From positions 1-11,245 of the forward strand of contig JADJMW010000018.1 in NCBI GenBank assembly GCA_016709385.1: a stretch of DNA of 11,245 nucleotides. The letters run 5' to 3'. Made by a program: the position numbers and the translations under genes. Positions within the stretch are counted from its first letter, which is position 1; the number at the start of each line of letters is the position of its first letter. The DNA comes from Candidatus Rubrivivax defluviihabitans (GTDB taxonomy: Bacteria > Pseudomonadota > Gammaproteobacteria > Burkholderiales > Burkholderiaceae_C). The notes beneath the pieces are model-generated. The model was not told the DNA's origin and did no database searches. It worked only from the letters and a program-made list of their open reading frames with translations. This document shows positions 1 through 6,655 of the stretch, piece by piece.

Positions 1-62
1 GGCGAGCCGCCGCGCCAGCACGCGGCCGGCCTCGGTGCGGTCGGCAAGGCCCTGCCCTTCAT
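1..62 (-). CDS. Phosphoribosyltransferase, first codons only (continues past left edge)
   Basis: Only about 20 codons lie in the window. The start ATG (60-62) overlaps the TGA of the upstream hydrolase as ATGA, which suggests translational coupling. After MKGRAL the frame shifts by one base and then reads ADRTEAGRVLARRLA. This resembles the usual N-terminus of ComF-like or standalone PRTase-fold proteins (pattern DR.EAGR.LA). In many proteobacteria such a PRTase is paired or fused with a dienelactone-hydrolase-like domain, which is the neighbour here. The PRPP-binding loop lies outside the window, so the substrate cannot be inferred. The family call rests on the short N-terminal motif plus context. 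Confidence 0.5.
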   Translation of the reverse strand, partial: MKGRALPTAPRPAACWRGGS

Positions 63-709
63 GCCCAACCCCGGTCATGCAGGTGGGTGGTGAACCACTC
101 GCCGGCCAGGTGGGCCACGGTTTCCAACGCGCCCGGCTCCTCGAACAGGTGCGTGGCACCGGGGGCACCCTTCCAGCCGCGCATGGCAGTGCAGTTCGCG
201 CAAGGCCATGCGGTTCAAGCGCAGCACCTCGGTGTCTGCGCCCGCCCACGACGAGCAGCGTGGGCGCCTGCACCTCTGGCGAGGTTCACTGGCCAGGTCG
301 GGCCGCCCGCCGCGGCGACCCACGGCGCCACCCAGCCCGGGTGCCGCGCTGCGCATGGCAGCGCCGCCGCCGCGCCGGTGCTGGCGCCGAACAGGCCGAT
401 GCGCCTGGGCGCTGCTTCCCTGCCGCCGCATCCAGGCCAGCGCTTCGCCGAGCCGATGGCCGAGCAGGCCGATGTCGAAGACATGACGGCGCTCCAGCGC
501 TTCGTCCTCGCCCAGCAGGTCGAACAGCAGGGTCGACAGCCGGTAGTCACTCACCTCGGCCACGGCCAGTTGCGCGTGGGCTACGTCGGCTGCTGCCGCT
601 GCCATGCGCGAAGACCACCGTGCCCATCGGCCTGCGGCACCTGCACCCATTCGCCCGGCAGGGCCAGCGGACCCACCTTCACGGCACGTGCGTCGACCAC
701 GGTGACCAT
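59..709 (-). CDS. Alpha/beta hydrolase, dienelactone hydrolase-like (frameshifted)
   Basis: This is a single-domain alpha/beta hydrolase, about 217 codons from start to stop, the normal family length. The start ATG (709) has a strong GGAGG seven bases upstream and begins MVTVVDARAVKVG. Family motifs appear in order but in different frames: VVFAHGSGSSR (oxyanion-hole strand and loop, near 585-620), STLLFDLLGEDEALERRHVFD, the nucleophile elbow GASTGAAAAL (Ser codon 380-382), ADTEVLRLNRMAL carrying the likely acidic residue, and GATHLFEEPGALE with the likely catalytic His (codon 149-151). It ends LHDRGWA followed by TGA. The frameshifts are probably sequence errors because all catalytic elements survive. 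It overlaps the phosphoribosyltransferase start by four bases. The protein is probably cytosolic, with no signal peptide. Its substrate is unknown; family members paired with PRTases lack a clear assigned reaction. Confidence 0.75.
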
Positions 710-866
710 TGCTGAACCTCCTGCGGCATGGCGACGATCCATCACGTCCGGCCATCTTGAAACGACCGGCTTCGGGCGGATTGAGAACTGCAGTCGGCTT
801 CATGCCGCGGCCTTAAGCCGCCGACTGGCACAGGCCGGATGCGCGGCGCGCGCACCTGCAGAAGTG

Positions 867-889
867 TCCGAATCGGGGTTCGGATTTTT
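867..889 (+). terminator. Terminator-like hairpin in the divergent intergenic region
   Basis: TCCGAA (867-872) and TTCGGA (879-884) form a perfect six-pair stem with a six-base loop, followed by five T on the plus strand. This has the shape of an intrinsic terminator. No plus-strand gene lies upstream of it in the window. It sits about 120 bases ahead of the FNR-like gene in the same direction, so it could shield that gene from antisense read-through of the hydrolase, act in a leader, or be a dyad operator. The stem is short. The rest of the 710-1007 interval shows no convincing gene and no FNR half-site pair. Confidence 0.35.
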
Positions 890-1007
890 CGCCACGTCTG
901 GCCGAATCTCTTACAGATGGCAGGCCCGTGCCCGGATTGCCGCCCCGGCCCGTGCGCCATTCTTGGGTCGTGTCCAAAGACCTGACTTCAGGCGCTCGGG
1001 GCCCGCC

Positions 1008-1734
1008 ATGCAAGACAAAGCTGAGCACCTTGAGTCTGCCCGAGGCGCGGCTGGCGCGCATCCTGCGATGCACGGCTTCCGACGTGTTGCGTTGGGCCCG
1101 GCTGTACGAGCAGGCCATGGCGAGACCGACGCCATCGGCTTCGGCATGCGACGCGCGGGCCTTGAGCAGACGCTGCTGCACGAGGGCCAGCTTGAGAACG
1201 TTCACCTGGTGGGCGGCGGCAGCTTGCTATGCAGACCGACCTGGAAGGCTACGAGCCGGTGCTGGGCTTCGCCACCCACGGCGACATGCTCGGACTGGAC
1301 GGCCTGGGCCGCGACCGCCACGCCAGTGGCGCGGTGGCGCTGGAGGACTCCAGCGTGGTCGTGCCTGCCGTTCGGCGAATTGCTGGCGCTGAGCCACCGC
1401 ATCCCGGCGCTGGAGCGGCTGCTGCACCGGCCACGGGCACCGAACTGATGCGCCGTGCCGATACGCAGTACCTGATGTCGGCGCCCAGTTCCGAAGTGCG
1501 CGTGGCGCGCTTCGGTGCTGCAACTGGCGCAACGCCAGCGCGCGCGCTCGGGCACTCTGACCGCCGGCTGCGGCTGTCCATGACGCGGCGCGACATCGCC
1601 AGCTACCTGGGCGTGGCGCACGAAACCGTGAGCCGTGCGCTGACGGCGCTGGTACAGGACGGCTGCATCGCGGTTTCCGGCACCGCGACGTCGAGATCAC
1701 CGACGGGACGGGCCTGCGCGAACGGCACGCATGA
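1008..1734 (+). CDS. Crp/FNR-family transcriptional regulator (frameshifted)
   Basis: About 240 codons, the usual length for FNR-type regulators. The effector (cupin-like) domain shows GETDAIGF, LEQTLLHEGQLENVHLVGGGS, then in another frame GYEPVLGFATHGDMLGLDGLGRDRHA and GAVALEDSSVVV, then LPFGELLALSHRIPALERLLHR. The DNA-binding domain reads MTRRDIASYLGVAHETVSRALTALVQDG (about 1580-1665). Its recognition helix HETVSR keeps the E..SR pattern that in FNR reads TTGAT-type half-sites. The end reads RDVEITDGTGLRERHA, TGA at 1732-1734, after one frameshift. The position of FNR's fourth cluster ligand is Val (SSVVVLPF), and only one Cys is seen in the N-terminal motif region (CKTKLSTLSLPE). It is transcribed divergently from the hydrolase/PRTase pair, a natural candidate target. 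The ATG at 1008 fits best, but an N-terminal frameshift leaves the true start uncertain. Confidence 0.75.
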
Positions 1735-1770
1735 CGCGCGGACGCCCGCCGCGCGAAGGGCAGGAACCTG

Positions 1771-1785
1771 GCGGCCTGAAGCCGC
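1771..1785. terminator. Hairpin between convergent genes
   Basis: GCGGC-CTGAA-GCCGC forms a perfect five-pair stem in the 58-base gap between the regulator stop (1734) and the antiporter stop (1793). A second dyad, GCGCGG...CCGCGC, lies just to its left at about 1737-1755. No T-tract follows on either strand, so these are at best weak or Rho-assisted bidirectional terminators. The assignment rests on position and symmetry only. Confidence 0.3.
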
Positions 1786-1792
1786 TGCGGCC

Positions 1793-3388
1793 TCAGCCGC
1801 GCAGCATCCGCCGACGAGCATCTCGCGCTCGTCGAGTTCTCTCGCGCGCAGGCGCAGGGTCTCGTCGTTGATCACGGTCTGCGCGATGCAGGCGGTGCAG
1901 GCAGTCACGTTCGGCCTGGATCCCGGCCAGGCGCAGCTGCCTGGCGCCGGAAATGTCGGCCTTCACCGCGGCGGCGGCGGCATCACCCTCGCGCAGGGTG
2001 ATCTTGCCTTCGTAGCGGTGGATGAGTTGCTCGGCGAAGTCCGCCCCTGGTCGTCGGCGCGCTGCGCCAGCACCGACGCACGGCGGCGATGCCGGCGCGG
2101 GCCAGCGCCACGCGGGCGGCACTTTCGCGCGCGTCTTCGTCGTCGGCGGGGGGCTGCAGCTTGCGAATGAGCCAGGGCAGGGGAATGCCGTTCAATGCCA
2201 GCGAGCACGATCGTCGCTGCCGCCAGAAAGACCACCAGGTCGCGCCGCGGAAACGGCAGGCCCGCGGTGGTCAGCAGGGGCACCGAGAGCGCGGTGGCCA
2301 GCGTGACCGAACCGCGCACTGCAGCCCAGCCGACGAGAAACATGCGCCGGCCGTCAGGGCCGCGCGCGCCCGCCCAGCCCACTGCAGCCTGAAGCGCACA
2401 TGCGCGGAAAGCCACACCCAGCTCAGCCGCAGTGCCGCGAGCAGCGCCCACACACCGAAGGCCAGGCCGGCCAGCCAGGCGGCGTCGTAATGCCCCACGG
2501 CAGCGAGCATGTGTCGCAACTGCAGGCCCAGCAGCACGAAGACCAGGCCGTTGAAGACGTAGGAGATCATGCGCCAGACTTCGCGGGCGTGGCGCCGGCT
2601 TTCGGCGGACAGGCCGCGCACTTCCTTGCCCGCCGGTCCACAGGCCGGCAATCACCACGGCCAGGATGCCAGACACCTGCAGCGCCTCGGCCGCCAGGTA
2701 GGGCGGCATAGGGAATGAGCACGGTCAGCAGCGTCTCCCGCACCAGGTCGTCCACGCCGATGTCGACGAGGCGCTGGCGCAACTGGCGCCCCAGCCACTG
2801 GATGACGTAGCCGGCGCAGACGCCACCGCCCGACATGAGCAGGAAATTCACCGCCACGTCGGTGGTGGAGAAGCCCGCGGCGGCTGCGGCGGCGGCCACC
2901 GCCAGCGAAGCCACCAGGCCGGTGGCGTCGTTGAGCAGGCTCTCGGCGTTGATGATGTGCGACACCCGGTTGGGCAATGGCAGCCCCGCCGTGGTGGCCA
3001 CGGTAGCCACGGCGTCGGTGGGCGTGACGATGGCGCCCAGCGTGAAGGCCACGGCCAGCGGCATCGACGGCACCAGCCAGTGGAGGGTGTAGCCCACCAC
3101 CACCACCGTCAGCACCACCAGCCCCAGCGCCAGCAGCAGCACCGGCCGCAGCACCTGCAGCAGGTCGCGGCGCGGCAGCACGCGGGCGTCGGCAAACAGC
3201 AGTGGCGGAATGAACAGCAGCAGAAACAGCTGCGGGTCGATGCTGACGCGGTCGAGCCCGGGCAGCAGCGAGGCGGCGGCGCCGATGACGACCAGGAAGA
3301 TCGGCAGCCCCATCCTGGCCCAGCGCACCAGCGCCCCACCCAGGCCCGTGAGGATGAGCAGGACGATGGTCAGTTCGATGGTGTGCAT
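1793..3388 (-). CDS. Na+/H+ antiporter, CPA1 family (frameshifted C-terminal half)
   Basis: About 530 codons, matching the bacterial CPA1 (YjcE-like) antiporters, which exchange cytoplasmic Na+ for H+ at the inner membrane. The first 228 codons (3388 down to about 2705) are one clean frame: MHTIELTIVLLILTGLGGAL, LLLFIPPLLFADA, GAIVTPTDAVATVATTAGLP and HIINAESLLNDATGLV. The PTDA and ND motifs are the ion-binding signatures of the family. Downstream, similarity continues across several frames: VSGILAVVIAGLW, MISYVFNGLVFVLLGLQLR, VGWAAVRGSVTLATALSVP (conserved RG helix), then a cytoplasmic tail with FAEQLIHRYEGKITLREGD, TVINDETLRLRARELDERE and a MLRG end. Multiple hydrophobic helices are evident. 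The indels concentrate after 2705, and one or more may be real. The gene is convergent with the FNR-like regulator. The ATG start at 3388 follows a GGAAG-like SD. Confidence 0.85.
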
Positions 3389-3673
3389 GGGCTTCCTTGC
3401 GCGGGCGGGCGGCAGCCAGCAGGTCGGCCGCGAGGCCCCGCGCCGCCGCTTACGCCGTCAACGGACGGCGGAGGATGAGTGACGAGCGCTTTCGCGCCTG
3501 CGGATCCGACCCGCACCTGTGGGCCCGCGCGAGCCCCGGGACGATTCGTTCTCAGAGCCTGTGAAGCTTTCGCTTCGCGACGACCGGACGCTTGGTCAGG
3601 TCCAATAGTACGGTTGACGAAGCAGCCGGCGCACTCCACGCGCTCGCCAGGCAGCCCGGGGGGTTCAGGGGTC
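3389..3673 (-). promoter_or_regulatory. Hairpin-rich region upstream of the antiporter
   Basis: I see no gene in this 285-base gap between the antiporter start and the insertion-sequence end. Read on the minus strand as a potential leader it holds several local hairpins. One is GAAGC-GAAA-GCTTC, a GNRA-type tetraloop (3563-3576). One is a seven-pair stem with a four-base loop (3453-3470). One is GGCC-TCGC-GGCC (3426-3437). A TACTAT hexamer near 3605-3610 resembles a -10 box but has no matching -35. Antiporter genes are often preceded by ion- or pH-sensing RNA, but I could not match this to a named riboswitch class. The short open frames here look like GC-driven noise. Confidence 0.3.
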
Positions 3674-3695
3674 GATTTGCGGGTCTACCCTGATC
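3674..3695 (+). repeat. Left inverted end of the insertion sequence
   Basis: GATTTGCGGGTCTACCCTGA reads inward from the left side, 11 bases before the transposase stop side begins. It pairs with the right end at 5169-5189 with mismatches and one-base gaps. The match defines the likely left boundary, and a few more bases outward may belong to it. Confidence 0.5.
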
Positions 3696-3705
3696 TTTTC
3701 GGACT

Positions 3706-5139
3706 TCATACAGTACCCATCCCTGCTGCAGACGGAGTTGTGCCCAGTCCCAGCAACTGCGGCGCCAGTGCCAGCGTGCGCATCAGGTTGTGCGCCAGCG
3801 CGAACAGCAGAGCTACGCAGCGAACCTTCTTCAGGCCCCGTACCGGCATGCGCTGCAGGCCACGGTTGCGCGCCTGCGCGTTGACGCATTCGGCCGTGGC
3901 CGCTCGCCGCTTGTACAGCTCCTTGGCCTCGTCGCTGGCCATGCGCTGTCGCCAGCTGGCCACCGCCGCGCTGTCGTCGGGCTTGGGCTCGTGCTTGTCC
4001 TGCCTGTCCTGCTGGACCTCTTGGCCCTGTTCGTCCTTCTTCGCCCGTGCCTCGGGCACCGGCGCATAGACCTCGGTCTTGTCAGCCACCGCGTCGATCT
4101 GCGCGTGCGCCGGGAAGCCACCGTCGACAAGCATCTTCTGCGGTGCGCTGCCCAGCCGCTGTTCGATCTGCTCGACCATGGGCGCGAGCTGCGCCATGTC
4201 CGAGCCGCTGGTGCTGACCTCCACGCCCACGATCACCTGGCTGTCGCAGTCGCTGGCGTACTGGGCGTTGTACGCCGGCCTGAACCCGCCGTCGGCCATC
4301 TTCATGACGGTGGCATCGGCATCGGTGCTCGAAGCCCGGGCCTCTTCGGCCTTGCTGCCGTTGCGCCGCTTGATCGCCTCCAGTTCGGGCAGTCGGTCCA
4401 GCGCGCTTTGCAGCCGCTGTTGCATCTCGCGCCGGGCACGCTGCTGGGCCGCAGCCTTGCGCCGGCTGTCCTGCGCCGGGTCGGCGTCGATCTGCTCCTT
4501 GAGTTCGCGCACTCGCGCGCGCGCCAGCTCCAGGTTGTCCTGCAGGCTGGCCTTGCGCCGGAACGAGGCCGCACCCGCGCTGGCGCGAACCCGCACGCCG
4601 TCCTGCGCCACGCACTCCAGCTTCACCGCCCCGGCCGTCATCAATGCGGCCAGGCTTGCGCTGAGCAATTCGTCCAGCGCCGCACCGTGCGCCACCCGGA
4701 AGTCCGACAGGCTGTGGTGATTGACCTGCACGCCCCCGCTCATCCAGCGGTACGCGTCATGCTCCAGCACCAGCCGCGAGAGCTGCCGCGCGCTGCCCAC
4801 GCCCTGCAGCGAGGCGTACAGCCACAGGCCCAGCAGGATCTGCGGGGCAATCGCGCTGCGACCCACCCCGCCTTGTCGAACCTTGATCGCCGAGTACATC
4901 GCGCTGAGGTCCTGCCGCTCCACCCACGCCCACACCAGCCGCGCGCGGTGCCCTTCGGGCAGCAGCGACTCCAGGTCCATCGGACGCAGTTCGATCTGCG
5001 TGCGGTTGGGCATGATCACCCGCGCCGTCGCCACACTCCTCGCAGCCGCAGCCTTGTCGACAAGCACGGCCTGCACAGGCTTGGGACCGAAGAGGTCTTG
5101 CCCTTCGCTCGGCGTCAGATCAGTCGTATCAGTGCTCAT
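3706..5139 (-). CDS. IS1182-family transposase, intact
   Basis: An uninterrupted 477-residue DDE transposase, normal length for the family. The N-terminal part contains LRPMDLESLLPEGHRARLVW, APQILLGLWLYASLQGVGSA and HHSLSDFRVAHG, typical of the IS1182 group DNA-binding region. The catalytic domain shows the first Asp in VAQDGVRVRASAG (about residue 180). A charged coiled-coil-like insert follows (LELARARVRELKEQID), then the second Asp in KMLVDGGFPAHAQ, and a C-terminal KELYKRRAATAECVNAQARN segment holding the likely Glu before LRRMPVRG-like and LFALAHNLMR motifs. It would cut and rejoin the element's ends. It is the only long gene in the window without a frameshift. The start ATG (5139) gives a full-length N-terminus. 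Confidence 0.9.
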   Translation of the reverse strand: MSTDTTDLTPSEGQDLFGPKPVQAVLVDKAAAARSVATARVIMPNRTQIELRPMDLESLLPEGHRARLVWAWVERQDLSAMYSAIKVRQGGVGRSAIAPQILLGLWLYASLQGVGSARQLSRLVLEHDAYRWMSGGVQVNHHSLSDFRVAHGAALDELLSASLAALMTAGAVKLECVAQDGVRVRASAGAASFRRKASLQDNLELARARVRELKEQIDADPAQDSRRKAAAQQRARREMQQRLQSALDRLPELEAIKRRNGSKAEEARASSTDADATVMKMADGGFRPAYNAQYASDCDSQVIVGVEVSTSGSDMAQLAPMVEQIEQRLGSAPQKMLVDGGFPAHAQIDAVADKTEVYAPVPEARAKKDEQGQEVQQDRQDKHEPKPDDSAAVASWRQRMASDEAKELYKRRAATAECVNAQARNRGLQRMPVRGLKKVRCVALLFALAHNLMRTLALAPQLLGLGTTPSAAGMGTV

Positions 5140-5168
5140 GCCACTTCAACGGCCCATCTCGCTCGCGG

Positions 5169-5189
5169 CTGTCGGGGTTATCCCAAATC
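5169..5189 (-). repeat. Right inverted end of the insertion sequence
   Basis: Reading inward on the minus strand, GATTTGGGATAACCCCGACA mirrors the left end at 3674-3695. It lies about 30 bases upstream of the transposase start, so it may overlap the transposase promoter. It ends roughly 12 bases before the stop codon of the cupin gene. Confidence 0.5.
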
Positions 5190-5200
5190 TTCACAAGCTC

Positions 5201-5706
5201 TCAGGCCTCACCTTCCGGACCTTCGGTGTCCTCGCGCTCGTAATACTCCACATGCGTCTCGGCCCGGAACATCTTCCACAGCCGCGGCGTGCCCGGCTCA
5301 TGCGCGCGGACGGCGATCTTGCTGGAGTCGGGGTACTCGCAGGCCTCGATCTCCACGAGGTTCGACAAAGCCAGGTAGCGCAGGTCGACGCCTCCGTGTT
5401 GATGAGCTGGTGCGCGACCTCCGCGCCACCGGTCGGGCACACGATGACATCGTGCTTGCGGATGGCATAGCGCTGGTCCCCGTAGCGGAGCTCGCCCTCG
5501 CCTTCCAGGATCAGGAACATCTCTTTCCTCGCCGCGATGCGAGTGAAACGGACACTGCGCCTTGCCCGGCGGCACGACGGTCAGGTTGTAACCGAGCTTG
5601 CGCGCCCCGATGCCGGCGCTGAACAAGGCACGCCGCGAGGGTGAAGAAGCCGTTGTCCTCGACGTCGTTGAACTCGACATCGGCGAGGTTCACGAGGGCT
5701 GGGCAC
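5201..5706 (-). CDS. Cupin-domain protein (frameshifted)
   Basis: A small single-domain cupin of about 165 residues, split over three frames that join into one protein. It reads ALVNLADVEFNDVEDNGFF, LFSAGIGARKLGYNLTVVPPGK, CPFHSHRGEE, MFLILEGEGELRYGDQRYAI, RKHDVIVCPTGGAEVAHQLIN, LRYLALSNLVEIEACEYPDS, then a C-terminal WKMFRAETHVEYYERED tail. Cupin motif 1 is H.H...E followed by the EGEGELR turn, and motif 2 is P.GGAEVAH..IN, so the metal-binding His, His, Glu and His are present. These proteins are cytosolic metal-dependent enzymes or sugar-binding folds; no specific substrate can be named. Stop TGA is at 5201-5203, immediately beside the insertion-sequence end. The likely start is GTG at 5706 after correcting one base; an in-frame ATG at 5771 would add about 20 residues. 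Confidence 0.7.
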
Positions 5707-5950
5707 GATGACTCGAAAAAGAGGTGCGACGCGTGGGGCCCGGGCGGCGCCGGACGGATCACCTGCGCCACACGGCAAGCATTCAGCGCATCTTGTCACG
5801 AGCGGCAGCACCCGGCCAGCCGGCGACACTGAAAAGGCGTCGCTCGACGATCCGATCCTGCAGGCCCCTTGCGGCGGCCGCCGGCGCGATGCACGACCAG
5901 CAGGTCTTCGCTTCGTGACGACGCCCAGCCGACGTGCAGGGATGACACGG

Positions 5951-6340
5951 TCAGGGCTCGCTCAGCGCCACCACCTCGACCTTGATCCGTCCGGGTCCTC
6001 GCAGAACAGCGCGTAGTAGCCCGGACCCCCTGCAAACGGTACTCGGACTCATACAGGGGTCGTGTAGCCACTCGACTGCACCCAGGCGGCCAACTCATCG
6101 ACCTGCGCTCGCGACCTGGCCCGGAACGCGAGATGATTGAGGCCGACTCGCTTGCGGTGATAACCGGCGGCCGCATGCTCGGCGGGTGCCTGCAGGAAGC
6201 AGAAGTAGGCTTCGCCCTGCTTGACGTAGTTCATCCCTCCCGACCAGCGGTCGGCCTCATAACAGCCGGCTCTTGAAGGGTGACCAGAACGCGATGGACC
6301 GTTCCAGTTCACTGACGTAGATCTCGACGTGGTGAAGCAA
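5951..6340 (-). CDS. VOC-family (glyoxalase/bleomycin-resistance fold) protein (frameshifted)
   Basis: About 130 codons, the size of a single-module VOC protein. The segments read LLHHVEIYVSELERSIAFW, GGMNYVKQGEAYFCFLQAPAE, VGLNHLAFRARSRAQVDEL, AAWVQSSGYT, LYESEYR, and, after frame correction, a DPDG.KVEVVALSEP end with TGA at 5951-5953. The paired beta-alpha-beta modules and the metal-site positions His (LLHHVE), His (GLNHLAF) and Glu (KVEVV) match the family. Members include glyoxalase I, ring-cleaving dioxygenases and resistance proteins, and the sequence does not tell which. The start is uncertain. TTG at 6340 directly precedes the first strand, and a few residues may be missing. It precedes the cupin gene in the same direction with a 244-base gap that shows no gene. 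Confidence 0.7.
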
Positions 6341-6426
6341 GGGAGAGACCTTCGGATGAAGCCAGCGTCGACGACACCTGGGCTGTCCAGTCGGCGACGA
6401 TCTGCGGGCGCCGGCCCGGAGGAACA

Positions 6427-6456
6427 AACGGCCCACGCATCGCTGCGTGAGCCGTT
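6427..6456 (-). terminator. Rho-independent terminator after the tRNA-Lys pair
   Basis: AACGGCCCACGCA and TGCGTGAGCCGTT form a 13-base stem with a single mismatch around a four-base loop. On the minus strand it is followed by TTTGTT. It lies nine bases downstream of the CCA end of tRNA-Lys(CUU), so it most likely ends the transcript carrying both tRNAs and possibly the protein genes upstream. Confidence 0.8.
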
Positions 6457-6464
6457 GTCCTGAC

Positions 6465-6540
6465 TGGTGGGCCCTGGGCGATTCGAACGCCCGACCTACG
6501 GATTAAGAGTCCGCTGCTCTACCAACTGAGCTAAGAGCCC
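6465..6540 (-). tRNA. tRNA-Lys (anticodon CTT)
   Basis: This 76-base cloverleaf includes an encoded CCA. The acceptor GGGCTCT pairs with AGGGCCC (one G-U). The D arm holds AGCTCAGTTGGTAGAGC, the anticodon loop is CTCTTAA between GCGGA and TCCGT, and the T arm contains GTTCGAATC. A37 and the preceding U36 are those required for t6A modification. It decodes AAG. It is the second of two tandem lysine tRNAs, 27 bases after the first, and is followed closely by a terminator. Confidence 0.96.
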
Positions 6541-6567
6541 TGCAATCTATTCGACCGTTTCGTCACG

Positions 6568-6643
6568 TGGTGGGTCGTGCGTGACTCGAACACGCGACCA
6601 ACGGATTAAAAGTCCGCTGCTCTACCGACTGAGCTAACGACCC
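6568..6643 (-). tRNA. tRNA-Lys (anticodon TTT)
   Basis: This 76-base cloverleaf includes an encoded CCA. The acceptor GGGTCGT pairs perfectly with ACGACCC. The D arm holds AGCTCAGTCGGTAGAGC, the anticodon loop is CTTTTAA, and the T arm contains GTTCGAGTC. It decodes AAA and AAG. The 5' end lies only 12 bases after the tcdA stop codon, with no room for a separate promoter unless it sits inside tcdA. This suggests processing from a longer transcript. Confidence 0.96.
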
Positions 6644-6655
6644 ATCCGTAGAGCC

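Larger units (their letters stand above)
3674..5189 (-). mobile_element. Insertion sequence, IS1182-like (about 1.5 kb)
   Basis: The element carries a single complete transposase on the minus strand between imperfect inverted ends. The left end reads GATTTGCGGGTCTACCCTGA (3674 on). The right end, read inward on the minus strand, is GATTTGGGATAACCCCGACA. The two share GATTTG and a GG.T.ACCC core with small gaps. The total size fits the family. The exact ends are uncertain by several bases and no target duplication could be recognised. The right end lies about 12 bases from the cupin stop codon, so the insertion separates the cupin gene from the antiporter without interrupting either. Confidence 0.75.

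Noticed and set aside
710..1007. FNR-type operator (TTGAT-N4-ATCAA) in the divergent region
   Set aside because: I looked for paired half-sites and found only isolated TTGA-like tetramers without the matching partner.
87..1448. A 453-codon open frame on the plus strand
   Set aside because: Its first two thirds are antisense to the hydrolase and intergenic DNA. Only the part after 1008 is meaningful, and that belongs to the FNR-like regulator.
3479..4069. A 196-codon plus-strand frame and an 89-codon minus-strand frame (3370-3639) in the antiporter upstream gap
   Set aside because: No ribosome-binding site, no motif, and compositions typical of random GC-rich frames. The plus-strand frame also overlaps the transposase in antisense.
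3640..5215. Target-site duplication flanking the insertion sequence
   Set aside because: Short similarities such as TTCA occur on both sides, but not at matching distances from the inverted ends, so no duplication can be claimed.
3790..5622. A 610-codon open frame on the plus strand across the transposase
   Set aside because: It lies antisense to the clearly recognisable transposase and runs past the insertion-sequence end into antisense of the cupin. It is Arg/His/Leu-rich with no known motif, as expected from GC-rich codon bias.
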